Program-made: the position numbers and the translations under genes
Source of the DNA: Verrucomicrobia bacterium ADurb.Bin006
GTDB taxonomy: Bacteria > Verrucomicrobiota > Verrucomicrobiia > Limisphaerales > J093
DNA: 33,931 bases
Assembly: GCA_002071485.1 (NCBI GenBank)
Contig: MWFF01000053.1
Span: 1 to 33,931 of the forward strand
Reading direction: 5' to 3'
Part shown: positions 16,571-25,598 of the stretch, piece by piece
Layout of the letters: every line of letters starts with the position of its first letter
How positions within the stretch are numbered: position 1 is the first letter of the stretch
Notes under the pieces: model-generated
Told to the model about the DNA's origin: nothing
The model's database searches: none
The model's input: the letters and a program-made list of their open reading frames with translations, nothing else

Positions 16571-16635
16571 TGTCCGGAAGTCGGACTCCGCGAAGCTTTG
16601 TGAAACACCCGGGCTAAGGCGGCTCTCGATCTCAG

Positions 16636-17454
16636 TCAGAAGAACGGATTGTGCGCCCTCTCCTCCGCCACGGTCGTGAGCGGGCCGTGGCCGGGACAGA
16701 GGAGCGTGGCGGGCGGCAGGGTGAGGATGCACTCGCGGATTCTCTGTTTGGCGAGAAGCGCCTGGCCGGTCGCCCGGCCCATTGACCCGGCGAACAGTGC
16801 GTCGCCCACAATCGCCACGTGCGGCGCGTCGTCCGGCCATGTGCCAATGACGTAAGTCACACCGTCCTCGGCATGGCCGGGCGTGTTGCGATGCGTGATG
16901 CGCAGGCTGCCAAGTTGAAGGCACTCGTCCGGGCGGTTCCGTTGATCGACCGATGCGGTCCGTGAACTCGAGTGCAGGCGCATTTTGGGAAAGCGTGCGC
17001 GAATGGCCGGCAGGGCGGCGACATGGTCGACGTGGCCGTGCGTGATGAAAAGGTGGCGCATCTCGAGACCGTGCTCCTGGATCAGGGCAAAGACCGGAGC
17101 CGGATCGAAGCCGGTGTCGAACAGGGCGGCGTCGCGCGTCACTTCATCCCAGGCGAGGTAGGCGTTGACGCTCATCTCCGCTGCGGTGGTGATGACCCTG
17201 AACTGGCGCCATGTGTCGAGGTTTACAGGCCGCGGATTCCAGCCCTCGGCAATGGCCCGCAGTTTAGGCGCATCGAGTCCGACCAGGGCGGCAAGCGCCT
17301 CGAGGTTATAAGGTCTGCTGGCGGCGCCGCTTTCTTCGAGTGTTTTGAGTTCGGGGATCGTGAGACTGGCGGCGGCGGCGGCCGGTTCGAGGCTGATGCC
17401 GGCATGCAAGCGCCCTTTGCGGAGGATATCGCCAAGGTGGTCTTCGAGGTTCAT
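16636..17454 (-). CDS. Metallo-beta-lactamase-fold hydrolase with N-terminal helix-turn-helix
   Basis: The 272-residue protein starts at ATG 17452-17454. Residues 6-72 resemble a Cro/CI (XRE-type) helix-turn-helix: LGDILRKGRLHAGISLEPAA, then ELKTLEESG and LEALAALVGLDAPKLRAIAE. Residues 85-272 are a metallo-beta-lactamase fold of the glyoxalase II type. Its metal ligands are H139, H141, D143 and H144 in FITHGHVDHVAALPAI, H194 in NTPGHAEDGVT, D218 in VAIVGDALFAGSMGR and H256 in LLCPGHGPLT. It probably hydrolyses a thioester or a similar small molecule. The substrate cannot be read from sequence. The gene is divergent from the copper ATPase, and the 162-base gap between them can hold both promoters. 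Confidence 0.85.
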   Translation of the reverse strand: MNLEDHLGDILRKGRLHAGISLEPAAAAASLTIPELKTLEESGAASRPYNLEALAALVGLDAPKLRAIAEGWNPRPVNLDTWRQFRVITTAAEMSVNAYLAWDEVTRDAALFDTGFDPAPVFALIQEHGLEMRHLFITHGHVDHVAALPAIRARFPKMRLHSSSRTASVDQRNRPDECLQLGSLRITHRNTPGHAEDGVTYVIGTWPDDAPHVAIVGDALFAGSMGRATGQALLAKQRIRECILTLPPATLLCPGHGPLTTVAEERAHNPFF

Positions 17455-17616
17455 GCGCGGAAGTCTAGAGGATCCCAAGCATGCTGCACATTGGAATCGT
17501 ACCCGACAGGGTCAGCCCTTAAGATATTAGAAACGCCGGTGACAAGGACCGGGACTTTTGGACATCGTGATCCGCAGGGTTTGCGGAATGGCGCGGTTGC
17601 GGCTTTATTGGTTTCT

Positions 17617-19941
17617 GTGGATACCGATGCCATACGGACGAGGTCCGGTTTCTCAATCACAGGCATGACGTGCCAGGGTTGCGCGCGCAACGCAACCCAG
17701 GCGATTCAGGGCGTTGCAGGTGTGGCCAACGCAGTCGTGGATCTGACGGCGGCCCGGGCGACAGTGTGGTGGGAGCCGGGCCGGACCGCGGACGATAAGG
17801 CCGTGGTCGCCGCCGTCCAACGAGCCGGGTTTGGCGCGACGGCTCTTGACGCTGAAAACGTGGATGTGCCGGGAACATCGGGCGACCGCGCGAGCCACGG
17901 CATCGAGGTCTGGTCTCCGCTGGCGGGTTGGCGGTTCAACGTCGTGGTGGGCGGGGCGGTGACCTTGGTGCTGATGGTTGGGGAGTGGGTGTTGGGTCTG
18001 GGGATGACCCGATGGTTCCAGTGGCTCGCGTTCGGTCTAGCCCTGCCGGTTCAGATCGCTTGCGGATCGCGATTCTACCGGGGCGCGTTCAACCAGCTGC
18101 GGGTTGGAAAGGCGAACATGGACATGCTGGTGGCTTTGGGCTCGACCACGGCGTTCGTCTACAGCACCTGGGGCCTGTTCGCAGGCGCCCCAACGCATCT
18201 GTACTTCATGGAGGCGGTGGGCATCCTGACCCTGATCAGCCTCGGACATTGGCTCGAAGCCGCCGCCACGGCGCGAGCGTCCGCCGCCCTTCGCAGCCTC
18301 ATCGAGTTGGCGCCGCCCAAGGCCCGGCGCCTTGGCCCGGACGGCGCGGAGTCGGCTGTCCCGGTCGCCACATTGGTGATCGGAGACCGCATTCTGCTTG
18401 CACCAGGCGACCGCGTCCCGACCGACGGCGAGGTTATCGACGGCGAGTCGGCACTCGACGAGTCGATGCTGACCGGCGAGTCGATGCCGGTCGAGAAGAG
18501 GGCGGGGGCGAAGGTCTACGCCGGCACGATCAACGGCAGCGGGCGATTGGTGGCGCGAGTGACGGCGATTGGCGAAGACACCGCTCTGGCGAACATCATC
18601 GCGGTCGTCCAGCGGGCGCAGAACAGCCGGGCCATGATTCAGAAGCTCGGAGACCGGGTCAGCGCCGTGTTTGTGCCGGCCGTGGTGCTGGTCGCGATCG
18701 CGACGGGTTTGTGGTGGGGACTCGATTACGCGTCGGCCCAGGAGACTGCCGGGCGGGTCATGGCCTGGTTATGGGCGGTCACTCTGCCAGCGACGCCCCT
18801 GGCCGCGGCATTCATCCATGCCGCGGCGGTGTTGATTGTCGCCTGTCCCTGCGCAATGGGCCTGGCGACTCCGGCCGCCATCATGGCCGGCGCCAATGCC
18901 GCAGCGCGGCGCGGTCTGCTGATCCGCGACGGCGCGGCGCTCGAGAAGAGCGGACGCATCACGGCCGTGCTGTTCGACAAGACCGGCACACTGACCCAGG
19001 GCAAGGTGAGCGTGGCTGCGTTTGCGGATTTGAGAGCGGGCTCGGGACGGGATGGAACCGCGCAGGCGCTGGCAGCCGATCTGGCCGAGCCGTCGCGGCA
19101 CCCGCTCAGCGTGGCAATTGCGGCGTGGGGGCGCATCCGGCCCCAGGCGAGGACGGTCGGATTGGCCAAGGCGCCCGCTCTCGAGAATTGGCGCGAAGTC
19201 CGCGGATGCGGAGTCGAGGCGCGCCGGGACGGAGCCGTTGTTCGACTGGGATCGCTTCGCTGGCTGCGCGAGGGCGGTGTTGATGTCACGCCGGCAACGC
19301 GATTCATTGCCGAGTGGACGGAGCGAGGCGCGACCGTGTTGGGGGTGGCGAAGGGCGGCGCTTTGGACGGGATGATGGCATTGACGGACACGCTGAAGGC
19401 CGGAGCGGAGGACGTGGTGGCAGCGATTCGTTCCCAGGGAAAGGAAGTGTATCTGGTGACAGGCGATCAGGCGGCGACGGCCGCGGCCATCGCGCGACAG
19501 GCTGGGATCGATCCAACACGCGTTTTTGCCGAGGTCCCGCCCGAGCGGAAGGCGGAGATTGTGCAGCGTTTGCAGGAGCAGGGACAGAGGGTGGCGTTTG
19601 TTGGCGACGGAATCAACGACGCCCCGGCGCTCGAACAGGCGGACCTGGGGATCGCAGTCAGCCGAGCCAGCGATGTTGCGCGCGAGGCGGCCGACATCAT
19701 CCTGCTGCGGTCGGACATCGAGGCGATTCCGGAGGCGATGGGACTGGCGCGGGCGACGCTTCGCACGATCCGGCAGAATCTGTTTTGGGCCTTTTTCTAC
19801 AATGCGGCGGCGGTGCCGCTGGCGGCACTCGGGTTTCTCAGTCCGCTGGTTTGCGCGGCGGCGATGGGTCTATCGGATGTTCTGGTAATCGGCAACGCGC
19901 TGCGTCTGCGGCGTTGGCGATATCGCAACTGGAATCCTTGA
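17617..19941 (+). CDS. Copper-type P1B ATPase (metal-exporting)
   Basis: The protein pumps monovalent copper (or silver) across the inner membrane using ATP. From GTG 17617 it has 774 residues. A single heavy-metal-binding domain starts the protein (ITGMTCQGCARNATQAIQGV, C19 and C22). The transmembrane metal site is the CPC motif at 410-412 (VACPCAMGLATPA). The phosphorylation motif LFDKTGTLTQG has Asp454. TGES in the actuator domain, SRHPLSVAIA in the nucleotide domain, GDGINDAPALEQADLGIAVS and the last-helix phrases YNAAAVPLAALG and MGLSDVLVIGNALRLRR (Ser with Asn, as in copper pumps) are all present. The start is uncertain: TTG 17608 is also in frame. The long frame upstream overlaps the hydrolase and is not conserved. 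No copper chaperone or CsoR-type regulator is adjacent. Confidence 0.9.
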   Translation: MDTDAIRTRSGFSITGMTCQGCARNATQAIQGVAGVANAVVDLTAARATVWWEPGRTADDKAVVAAVQRAGFGATALDAENVDVPGTSGDRASHGIEVWSPLAGWRFNVVVGGAVTLVLMVGEWVLGLGMTRWFQWLAFGLALPVQIACGSRFYRGAFNQLRVGKANMDMLVALGSTTAFVYSTWGLFAGAPTHLYFMEAVGILTLISLGHWLEAAATARASAALRSLIELAPPKARRLGPDGAESAVPVATLVIGDRILLAPGDRVPTDGEVIDGESALDESMLTGESMPVEKRAGAKVYAGTINGSGRLVARVTAIGEDTALANIIAVVQRAQNSRAMIQKLGDRVSAVFVPAVVLVAIATGLWWGLDYASAQETAGRVMAWLWAVTLPATPLAAAFIHAAAVLIVACPCAMGLATPAAIMAGANAAARRGLLIRDGAALEKSGRITAVLFDKTGTLTQGKVSVAAFADLRAGSGRDGTAQALAADLAEPSRHPLSVAIAAWGRIRPQARTVGLAKAPALENWREVRGCGVEARRDGAVVRLGSLRWLREGGVDVTPATRFIAEWTERGATVLGVAKGGALDGMMALTDTLKAGAEDVVAAIRSQGKEVYLVTGDQAATAAAIARQAGIDPTRVFAEVPPERKAEIVQRLQEQGQRVAFVGDGINDAPALEQADLGIAVSRASDVAREAADIILLRSDIEAIPEAMGLARATLRTIRQNLFWAFFYNAAAVPLAALGFLSPLVCAAAMGLSDVLVIGNALRLRRWRYRNWNP

Positions 19942-20001
19942 TCCCTTCAACGCAGCTCAGAAACTTGATCCGTCTGCAAGGCGTTTGACCGGTCGAGGAT
20001 T

Positions 20002-22917
20002 CTAACTGCGCGTCAACTGGAGGCCGGTCTCGGAGAGGCTCAGGTTTACGAACCGCGCCCGCGAGTTGGGCGGGGACTCGATCAAGGAGCGGCGGACGCG
20101 CTTGGCGGCTTCCTCGTCTTTGGCGAGCATGAGGAAGAAGCCGCCGCCGCCGGCGCCCAGGAGTTTGGCGGCCGCCAGCCAGTCGCCAACCTGGTCGAGG
20201 ATGCGCTGGGTTTCGGGCGGGTTGGTGCCGGCATCGAGCCGCTGGTTCAACTGCCAACTGCGGCGGATGACCTCGCCGAGCGCGGCATAATCGCATTGCT
20301 GGAGGGCATCGCAGGCGCGCGCCGCGTTGGCGCCGATATCGCCAATGGTGGCCAGGTGTTCCGGCGAATTCAGGAAGATGCCGCGCACGATCTCGTGGAG
20401 GATGCCTTTGGCGAGCCGGGTCACACCGGTGTAATAGAGCAGCATCAGCGTGTTGGCGTAGGCGGGCTCGAACAAATGATGCGGGAGCCACCGCACTCTC
20501 GGCTTCTGCGCCAGGCCCGGCGTGGTCTCGACGAGTTTGAGTCCGCGGAAGATGGCCCCAGCCTGATCCTGCCAGCCGCCGCCCGTGGTAAGCATTTGCT
20601 CGAGGGCGAGCGTTCTCGAGGACAGGACGTCGCGGTCCCACCCGAGTCCGCACAGTTCGCCGACGGTTGCGAGCAGGGTGGCGGCGAGGATGCTGCTGGT
20701 GCCCAGTCCGGAGCCTTTGGGGACCGCGGCGAGCATCGAGATCTCGATGCCGCCGCCGAAATCGAGCAGTTGCTCTTCCAAGGTTGCGAATCTGCCGTGG
20801 GCGTGGAAGCGGGGGAGGAATCCCACCAGGGCCAAGGCGGCCTTGGCGAGCCCGAACTCGCTTCCGGGCTGACCGCATGTGTCGAGATCCTCATAGCTGC
20901 GGATCCGTTGCTCGACGCCCAGGTCGATCGAGCGCAGGACGATTTCAGGCCGCGGACACAACTTGCAGAAGACCTGGATGGGCGGCTGTCCGTTGAGGTC
21001 CACCGCCACATTCACCACCTGGCCTCCGAATTCCAGACAGTAAGGCGGGGTGTCGGTCCAGCCCCCCGCGAGATCGAGCCGCACTGGGCTGCGTCCCCAG
21101 ATGATCTGGTCTTCGAGGATGTTGCGTCGCGGGAGCACAGGCTGCAACTGAACCTCCTGAACGATCAACTCGCGCAGGCGGGCGAAAGCGCTCTGTTCGA
21201 GTTGTTCCCAGTCGGGTTGCCGGCGATGCCGCAGCACGGCCGATCGGAACATCTCGTCGTGGACGCGATGGAGCGGTTCGACCGGCTGGGGGGCATCGGC
21301 ATTCGAGGGCTGTTCGGGGAGCGGGTCGGGGGTCTCGGCGAACATCCGGGCAGTCGCCTCGAGGTCAAGCCGGTAAAAGACGCTCCAGCGCGAGTTGCGC
21401 AGCATGGGGAGCAGGCATTGGCGCCGGCGCTGGGCCCGTTGCCGGTAGAGGCGTTCGAGGTTGACCTGCTGGCTGAGGCCCTCGGCCGAAAGCCGCCGCG
21501 CCTCGCGCCAGAGAGTCGCGAGTTTCGGGTCGTGTGCGGGGTCGGGGGCGCACAGCCACTCGATGAACCGCGGGGCCAGCGTCTCGGGTTCGAGCACGGG
21601 GAACAGGGGCACCTGCTGGAGATCGACGCCCGGGTCGAGGCCGGTCGCGCGCAAAGCGATCTGTCGGCGGGCGAACCAATCGGGCGCCGGGGCCCCCAGC
21701 CAGAGGGTCAGCGGGTCCCCGACCGGGCCGCGGAACTCGTCGTTGATACCATAGAACCGCACTGCGTATGCGGTGTCCCCCACGGGGACGAAATCCAGGC
21801 AGACCCCCGACTCGAGCCGCAGATCCCAGGCGTTGTCCGGGATGCCGGTCAACACGTGCTCGGAGCCGAGGTTCCACGTCCGCGGCACGACGCTGTTCTC
21901 GACCCAGAGGGTGTGGTTCTTATCGAGACCGATCGGCAGGTCGAATCGGCAGTTGAGGCGGTAGATGTCCGGATGCCTTTTGACGCCGGTGATGCCCAGT
22001 CGGGTCTCGTCCAACTGGGTGTTTTGCAGCGCCGAGATCGAGTCGATCATCTGGCGGCTTGTGCCGAAGTGGTGGAATCGCGCCTCGGGAAGCGCCACGA
22101 CAGCGCAGCTCAGGGCGCTGATCTCAGGGTCGGGCTCGACGGGGGAAGTGCCGAGCGACAATCCGAACTGGCTGTAGAGCTCGTAGTTCGACGCGCGATC
22201 GCCGGCAAAGCCGCTCCCCTTCCAGCCGCACCGTTGCATGAGAACGCGGATCGCGCGTTCGCTCAGCAGCCACATGCCTGTGTCGACCAGCGGGAAACAA
22301 TCGCCCGCCGCCTCGCGGATTTGGGCTGGACTGGGCTTCTGCAGAAAGAACGCGAGTTCTGTCGGGCGGCGGCGATTGGCGAAGAACACCCCGTGATGCC
22401 GGGCTTTCTCGGGCGGCACCCACATGCCCAGCCCCAGGACGTCCACAGCGGGAAACGGAGGGAGCTGGCGGGCGAATTCGAGCAGCACATCGCCGCTGGC
22501 AACCATCGCCACGCATCCGGAGGGCGCGTGGTCCAAGACCCGCCGGTAGGCTGGCAGTTGCAGATCGAGCAGCGTTTGATCGAGCCTCTGTCCGCGCGCC
22601 CAGCGGAAGACGGGGGTGGGCATGAGCAGCTTGCCCACCGGCGCGTAGGCGGGCAGCCGCCGGCTTTGGCCGCCGCCGTGGATGATGAGCTTGCGGCTTT
22701 GGCCGAGCCATTGGGCGAAGGGAGAGGCAGGCTCCGTTGCGCGCCAGGCCTCGGCCAGGACGTGGGCGGTGCCTCCTCCGGATCCGATGTGCGGGCCGGG
22801 CGGGTCACTCGTGGCGAACCACTCGGGACGCGGGCGTCCTTCGAGGGCTTCAAACGACTCCGCCATGCGCGACGGAAGCGACAACAGGACCTGCATCGGG
22901 AGACGAGTTGCGTTCAT
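20002..22917 (-). CDS. Bifunctional fucokinase / fucose-1-phosphate guanylyltransferase (Fkp-like)
   Basis: The 971-residue protein matches the size and two-domain plan of Fkp, which makes GDP-fucose from L-fucose by kinase then guanylyltransferase steps. Residues 1-430 form the fucose-1-phosphate guanylyltransferase domain, with IGSGGGTAHVLAEA at 44-57 and HGGGQSRRLPAYAPVGKLLM at 80-99. Residues 430-600 are a helical linker rich in Arg and Gln. Residues 600-971 form a GHMP kinase: RSPVRLDLAGGWTDTPPYCL at 609-628, the ATP loop VPKGSGLGTSSILAA at 732-746 and the C-terminal glycine motif KLLGAGGGGFFLML. It starts at ATG 22917, with a second ATG at codon 8. The substrate could be another sugar, because this family also includes heptose-type kinases. 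No other fucose gene is nearby. It is convergent with the copper ATPase. Confidence 0.85.
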   Translation of the reverse strand: MNATRLPMQVLLSLPSRMAESFEALEGRPRPEWFATSDPPGPHIGSGGGTAHVLAEAWRATEPASPFAQWLGQSRKLIIHGGGQSRRLPAYAPVGKLLMPTPVFRWARGQRLDQTLLDLQLPAYRRVLDHAPSGCVAMVASGDVLLEFARQLPPFPAVDVLGLGMWVPPEKARHHGVFFANRRRPTELAFFLQKPSPAQIREAAGDCFPLVDTGMWLLSERAIRVLMQRCGWKGSGFAGDRASNYELYSQFGLSLGTSPVEPDPEISALSCAVVALPEARFHHFGTSRQMIDSISALQNTQLDETRLGITGVKRHPDIYRLNCRFDLPIGLDKNHTLWVENSVVPRTWNLGSEHVLTGIPDNAWDLRLESGVCLDFVPVGDTAYAVRFYGINDEFRGPVGDPLTLWLGAPAPDWFARRQIALRATGLDPGVDLQQVPLFPVLEPETLAPRFIEWLCAPDPAHDPKLATLWREARRLSAEGLSQQVNLERLYRQRAQRRRQCLLPMLRNSRWSVFYRLDLEATARMFAETPDPLPEQPSNADAPQPVEPLHRVHDEMFRSAVLRHRRQPDWEQLEQSAFARLRELIVQEVQLQPVLPRRNILEDQIIWGRSPVRLDLAGGWTDTPPYCLEFGGQVVNVAVDLNGQPPIQVFCKLCPRPEIVLRSIDLGVEQRIRSYEDLDTCGQPGSEFGLAKAALALVGFLPRFHAHGRFATLEEQLLDFGGGIEISMLAAVPKGSGLGTSSILAATLLATVGELCGLGWDRDVLSSRTLALEQMLTTGGGWQDQAGAIFRGLKLVETTPGLAQKPRVRWLPHHLFEPAYANTLMLLYYTGVTRLAKGILHEIVRGIFLNSPEHLATIGDIGANAARACDALQQCDYAALGEVIRRSWQLNQRLDAGTNPPETQRILDQVGDWLAAAKLLGAGGGGFFLMLAKDEEAAKRVRRSLIESPPNSRARFVNLSLSETGLQLTRS

Positions 22918-23052
22918 GCGAACGGCGCGATGGTGTCATCCGATCGAGGGCGCGTCGAGCCGATTGCTGCCCGGTGTGGGCGCTGACGGCCGGATGAACC
23001 TCCGACACGCGGTGCTTTCCGTCGGCCAAGTTTCCAATTAGGGTGCGGCGAA

Positions 23053-23682
23053 ATGAAATCCTCGATGCGGCTCGAGTACTACTTTGTCCAGTCGCTCACG
23101 CTGATCCGTGTCCCATTGATCCTCGCTTTCCTGGCGATCAGCGTGTTTGGCGGCGTCCCGCTCTCCGCCGGGTGGTTCGTCGCCGCCTTGGGCGCGATGA
23201 TTCTGTCGGCGGTCACCGATTTGTTCGACGGCTACTTTGCGCGCCGGTTCGGGGTGACCTCGAGGCTGGGCAGCCACGCCGATCCCCTGACGGACAAGAT
23301 CTTCTACCTGACGACGTTTCCGACCCTGGTCTACCTGGCCGCCCGAGACGGACAACTCGGGCACGCGCGCATCCTATTGGTCCTTGCGATCCTGTTTCTG
23401 CTGCGGGATCAGTGGGTGTCGTTCCTCCGCTCGATTGGCGCGCTCCACGACATCAGCGCGAAGGCGAATTGGTCGGGCAAGGTGCGGACCCTGATCTCGT
23501 TCCCGACGATCTGCCTGATCTATTACTTTCTGCAGGCTCCAGCGGATTGGATCTTGCGCCCGCCTGCGTGGCTGGTGCACGGCCTCGAGGGCCTGAGCAT
23601 GCTAATCAACCTCATCTCGATCGGCGTGTATACACAGCGGTTTCTGCCCGCCCTGCGGGCTGAATTGCGGCCTGAGACTTGA
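23053..23682 (+). CDS. CDP-alcohol phosphatidyltransferase family protein
   Basis: This integral membrane enzyme joins a CDP-activated lipid or alcohol to a second alcohol. The 209-residue protein carries the complete family signature, D56-x2-D59-G60-x2-A63-R64-x8-G73-x3-D77-x3-D81, in TDLFDGYFARRFGVTSRLGS and HADPLTDK. Six membrane helices are expected. The close match to phosphatidylglycerophosphate synthase-type enzymes suggests phospholipid synthesis, but the signature alone does not fix the acceptor. It starts at ATG 23053 and lies divergent from the fucokinase gene and convergent with the prenyltransferase-repeat gene. Confidence 0.88.
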   Translation: MKSSMRLEYYFVQSLTLIRVPLILAFLAISVFGGVPLSAGWFVAALGAMILSAVTDLFDGYFARRFGVTSRLGSHADPLTDKIFYLTTFPTLVYLAARDGQLGHARILLVLAILFLLRDQWVSFLRSIGALHDISAKANWSGKVRTLISFPTICLIYYFLQAPADWILRPPAWLVHGLEGLSMLINLISIGVYTQRFLPALRAELRPET

Positions 23683-23717
23683 CTCATTTGGCGCGGATTT
23701 CAGGTCAAATGTGACGG

Positions 23718-23738
23718 TGACCGGTCAGATGACGTCAT
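23718..23738. repeat. Two adjacent perfect 10-bp palindromes
   Basis: TGACCGGTCA at 23718-23727 and ATGACGTCAT at 23729-23738 are each perfect palindromes and are separated by a single G. They lie in the 86-base gap between the ends of two convergent genes. They do not form a classic terminator stem with a T-run. A protein-binding site or a chance pair are the options. Confidence 0.5.
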
Positions 23739-23768
23739 AAGTTGGTGAGAAATGCGGGCTGAAGCGCT

Positions 23769-24965
23769 TCACAAACCGCGCCACAGGATATCCAGGGCAA
23801 GGATGGCGTAGGCGCTGACGAGGTGGGGGTCTTTCTCCCACCAGCGGTTGTGCGTGTTGACCCACGATCCGTCGGCGTTCTGCAGGTTCATCAGGCGCAG
23901 CGCAAGCTCGCGGCGCCACGCAATCTGGCGTCCGTCCTTGAGTTCGAGTGTGTCCATGCCGCAGGTGTTGAGGGCTTTGGCCATCAGATGCAGGTAGTAG
24001 TAGTATCCCTGCTCTCCCATGCCCGGATTCTCGTCGAGTGTGTAGTGGGCGCGCAGCCAATCGACCGCCCCCGCCACGCGCGGATCGTTCCGATCGAGAC
24101 GGGCGTACACGTAGCTGAGCAGTCCCGCGTAGCTGATGCTGCCGTAGGAACGGAGCGCGACGCGCCCAGTCGCCGCATTGGTCACTCCGCCCGCCATGCT
24201 GTATCCGGGATAATAGACGAACCCGCCCCGATCCTCGGGGGCGTCGGAGACCCAGGGCTGACGGTTGTGACTCGGGAGATTCTGGCAGTTCTGGATGAAC
24301 TGGATGGCCGCGTCCCAGTTCAGGGGGCGGGTCCCGGCGGGCAGTCGGTCCTGGACGAGGTGGTCCGTGGCCCGCAGAGCTTCGAGGGCGACAAGCGTGT
24401 TGTTGAGGTCGGCATGTTGGTTCTTGTCGCCATACCCGACACCCCCATCGAGGGGCGTATCGAGTTTGCCCGGCTCGCCGAAGTCATTCTGTGAACGCGC
24501 CAGAAATCCGTGGGCGCGCCGGAGCATGTCGTGATGCTCGGGCCGGTTGGCGAGGGCCAACGCGGTCGCGGTGATTGCCGTGTTGTAGTTGATCAGGCTG
24601 CCGCGGTGGAGGCTGCCATCGGGATGGGCGCTCGACGCCAGGTAATCGATCGCCTTCGAAATGGCCGGGGGCGGATTGGTTCGGTAGCGTCCGCTGGGAT
24701 CGCCGAGGAAGCCGCTGACAACCAAGGCGGTCAGGGCCGGATGATCCGCGGTTGACCACCAGCCGGCGGCGTCCTGCCGCGTCAGGAGCCAGGTCAAACC
24801 GCGGTCGATCGCGTGCTGCACTTCGTTGCGCAGCGAGAGATCGGGAGCGCGGTCCGGGGGAATCACCTGGCTCGTGGCGGCCGCTCCCGAGAGGAGCGCG
24901 CAAACAGTCGACACAATCCACGCCGCGTGCTTGGCGGCCCGACACCTTGTCGCAAACGAGCGCAT
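23769..24965 (-). CDS. Secreted prenyltransferase/squalene-cyclase-repeat protein
   Basis: The 398-residue protein begins with a signal peptide (MRSFATRCRAAKHAAWIVST then VCALLSGAAATS, cleavage near 31). The mature part is an alpha/alpha-barrel built of repeats of the terpene-cyclase or prenyltransferase type: AIDRGLTWLLTRQDAAGWWS, AIDYLASSAHPDGSL, AHGFLARSQNDFG, VDWLRAHYTLDENPGMGEQG and LRLMNLQNADGSWVNTHNRW. The repeats have the QW-like pattern of a helix ending in a Gly and Trp-rich turn. Secreted proteins of this fold occur widely in Planctomycetes and Verrucomicrobiota, usually without a known enzyme activity. The acidic DxDD motif of squalene-hopene cyclase is not seen, so cyclase activity is unlikely. 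Role unknown. Confidence 0.82.
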   Translation of the reverse strand: MRSFATRCRAAKHAAWIVSTVCALLSGAAATSQVIPPDRAPDLSLRNEVQHAIDRGLTWLLTRQDAAGWWSTADHPALTALVVSGFLGDPSGRYRTNPPPAISKAIDYLASSAHPDGSLHRGSLINYNTAITATALALANRPEHHDMLRRAHGFLARSQNDFGEPGKLDTPLDGGVGYGDKNQHADLNNTLVALEALRATDHLVQDRLPAGTRPLNWDAAIQFIQNCQNLPSHNRQPWVSDAPEDRGGFVYYPGYSMAGGVTNAATGRVALRSYGSISYAGLLSYVYARLDRNDPRVAGAVDWLRAHYTLDENPGMGEQGYYYYLHLMAKALNTCGMDTLELKDGRQIAWRRELALRLMNLQNADGSWVNTHNRWWEKDPHLVSAYAILALDILWRGL

Positions 24966-25082
24966 CGCCGCCCAGTCTACTGCAAGAGGCGGGGCGGAGC
25001 CAAGCCGGGACCGGAGCTAAATGAAAGGGATGACACACGCATATTCAGATGCGATCCCGTTGCCTTACCGGGCGAGTTCGGC

Positions 25083-25598
25083 TCAATTCTGCTTCTTGAG
25101 CTTGAGCGTGGCGCGAGCGGGGTAGGAGATGCTGCCGTAGTCGCTGACGCCGTGCAATCGGACTTCGAGGCCCTGGGCTGGGCTGCCGGTGAACACGGCG
25201 GCCATCTTGGTGTTTTTATCGGCGGTCTTGCTTTCGAGGCGCAGGGTCAATTCGCCGGCTTCCAGATTCCACGTGCCGCGGCTGAGAGCGCCACGATTGT
25301 CATAGCCGGTGTATTTGACCTCGGATGTGTCGGGTTCGAGAGCGCTGTAGCCCTTGAATTCCATGTCCGAACCCACTTTGCCGTGCATCGCGACGACATG
25401 CTTGTTGAGGTCCCACGAGAATTCGAGAGTGACCGTGGTTGCGTCATCGGTCGATCCCTGCCATTTGCCGAGCATCCAGGAGGCGTTTCCCTGGTCGACC
25501 ATGTCTTCGAGGGTGGTTTGGGCCAGGAGGCCGGTCCATGTGGCACATGTCAAGAGTCCCACGGCGATCGCTCGAGCTATTACAACAGTCGTCCTCAC
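25083..25598 (-). CDS. Secreted small beta-rich protein of unknown function
   Basis: The 171-residue protein starts at GTG 25596-25598 with a clear Shine-Dalgarno (AAAGGA on the minus strand at 25607-25612, 8 bases away). A signal peptide covers residues 1-27 (MRTTVVIARAIAVGLLTCAT, cut after GLLAQ). The mature chain has an acidic opening (TTLEDMVDQGNASWMLGKWQ, then GSTDDATTVTLEFSWDLN) followed by alternating polar and hydrophobic strands. This looks like a lipocalin-like or DUF1579-like beta barrel that could hold a small ligand. No catalytic residues are recognised. The gene stands alone. Confidence 0.75.
   Translation of the reverse strand: MRTTVVIARAIAVGLLTCATWTGLLAQTTLEDMVDQGNASWMLGKWQGSTDDATTVTLEFSWDLNKHVVAMHGKVGSDMEFKGYSALEPDTSEVKYTGYDNRGALSRGTWNLEAGELTLRLESKTADKNTKMAAVFTGSPAQGLEVRLHGVSDYGSISYPARATLKLKKQN

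Noticed and set aside
16972..17616. Upstream extension of the copper ATPase frame into the hydrolase gene
   Set aside because: The added residues overlap the hydrolase gene in antisense and match nothing. The metal-binding domain starts about 14 residues after GTG 17617.
20296..22986. 896-codon plus-strand open frame opposite the fucokinase
   Set aside because: It is an antisense shadow with no domain. The minus strand shows two complete enzyme domains.
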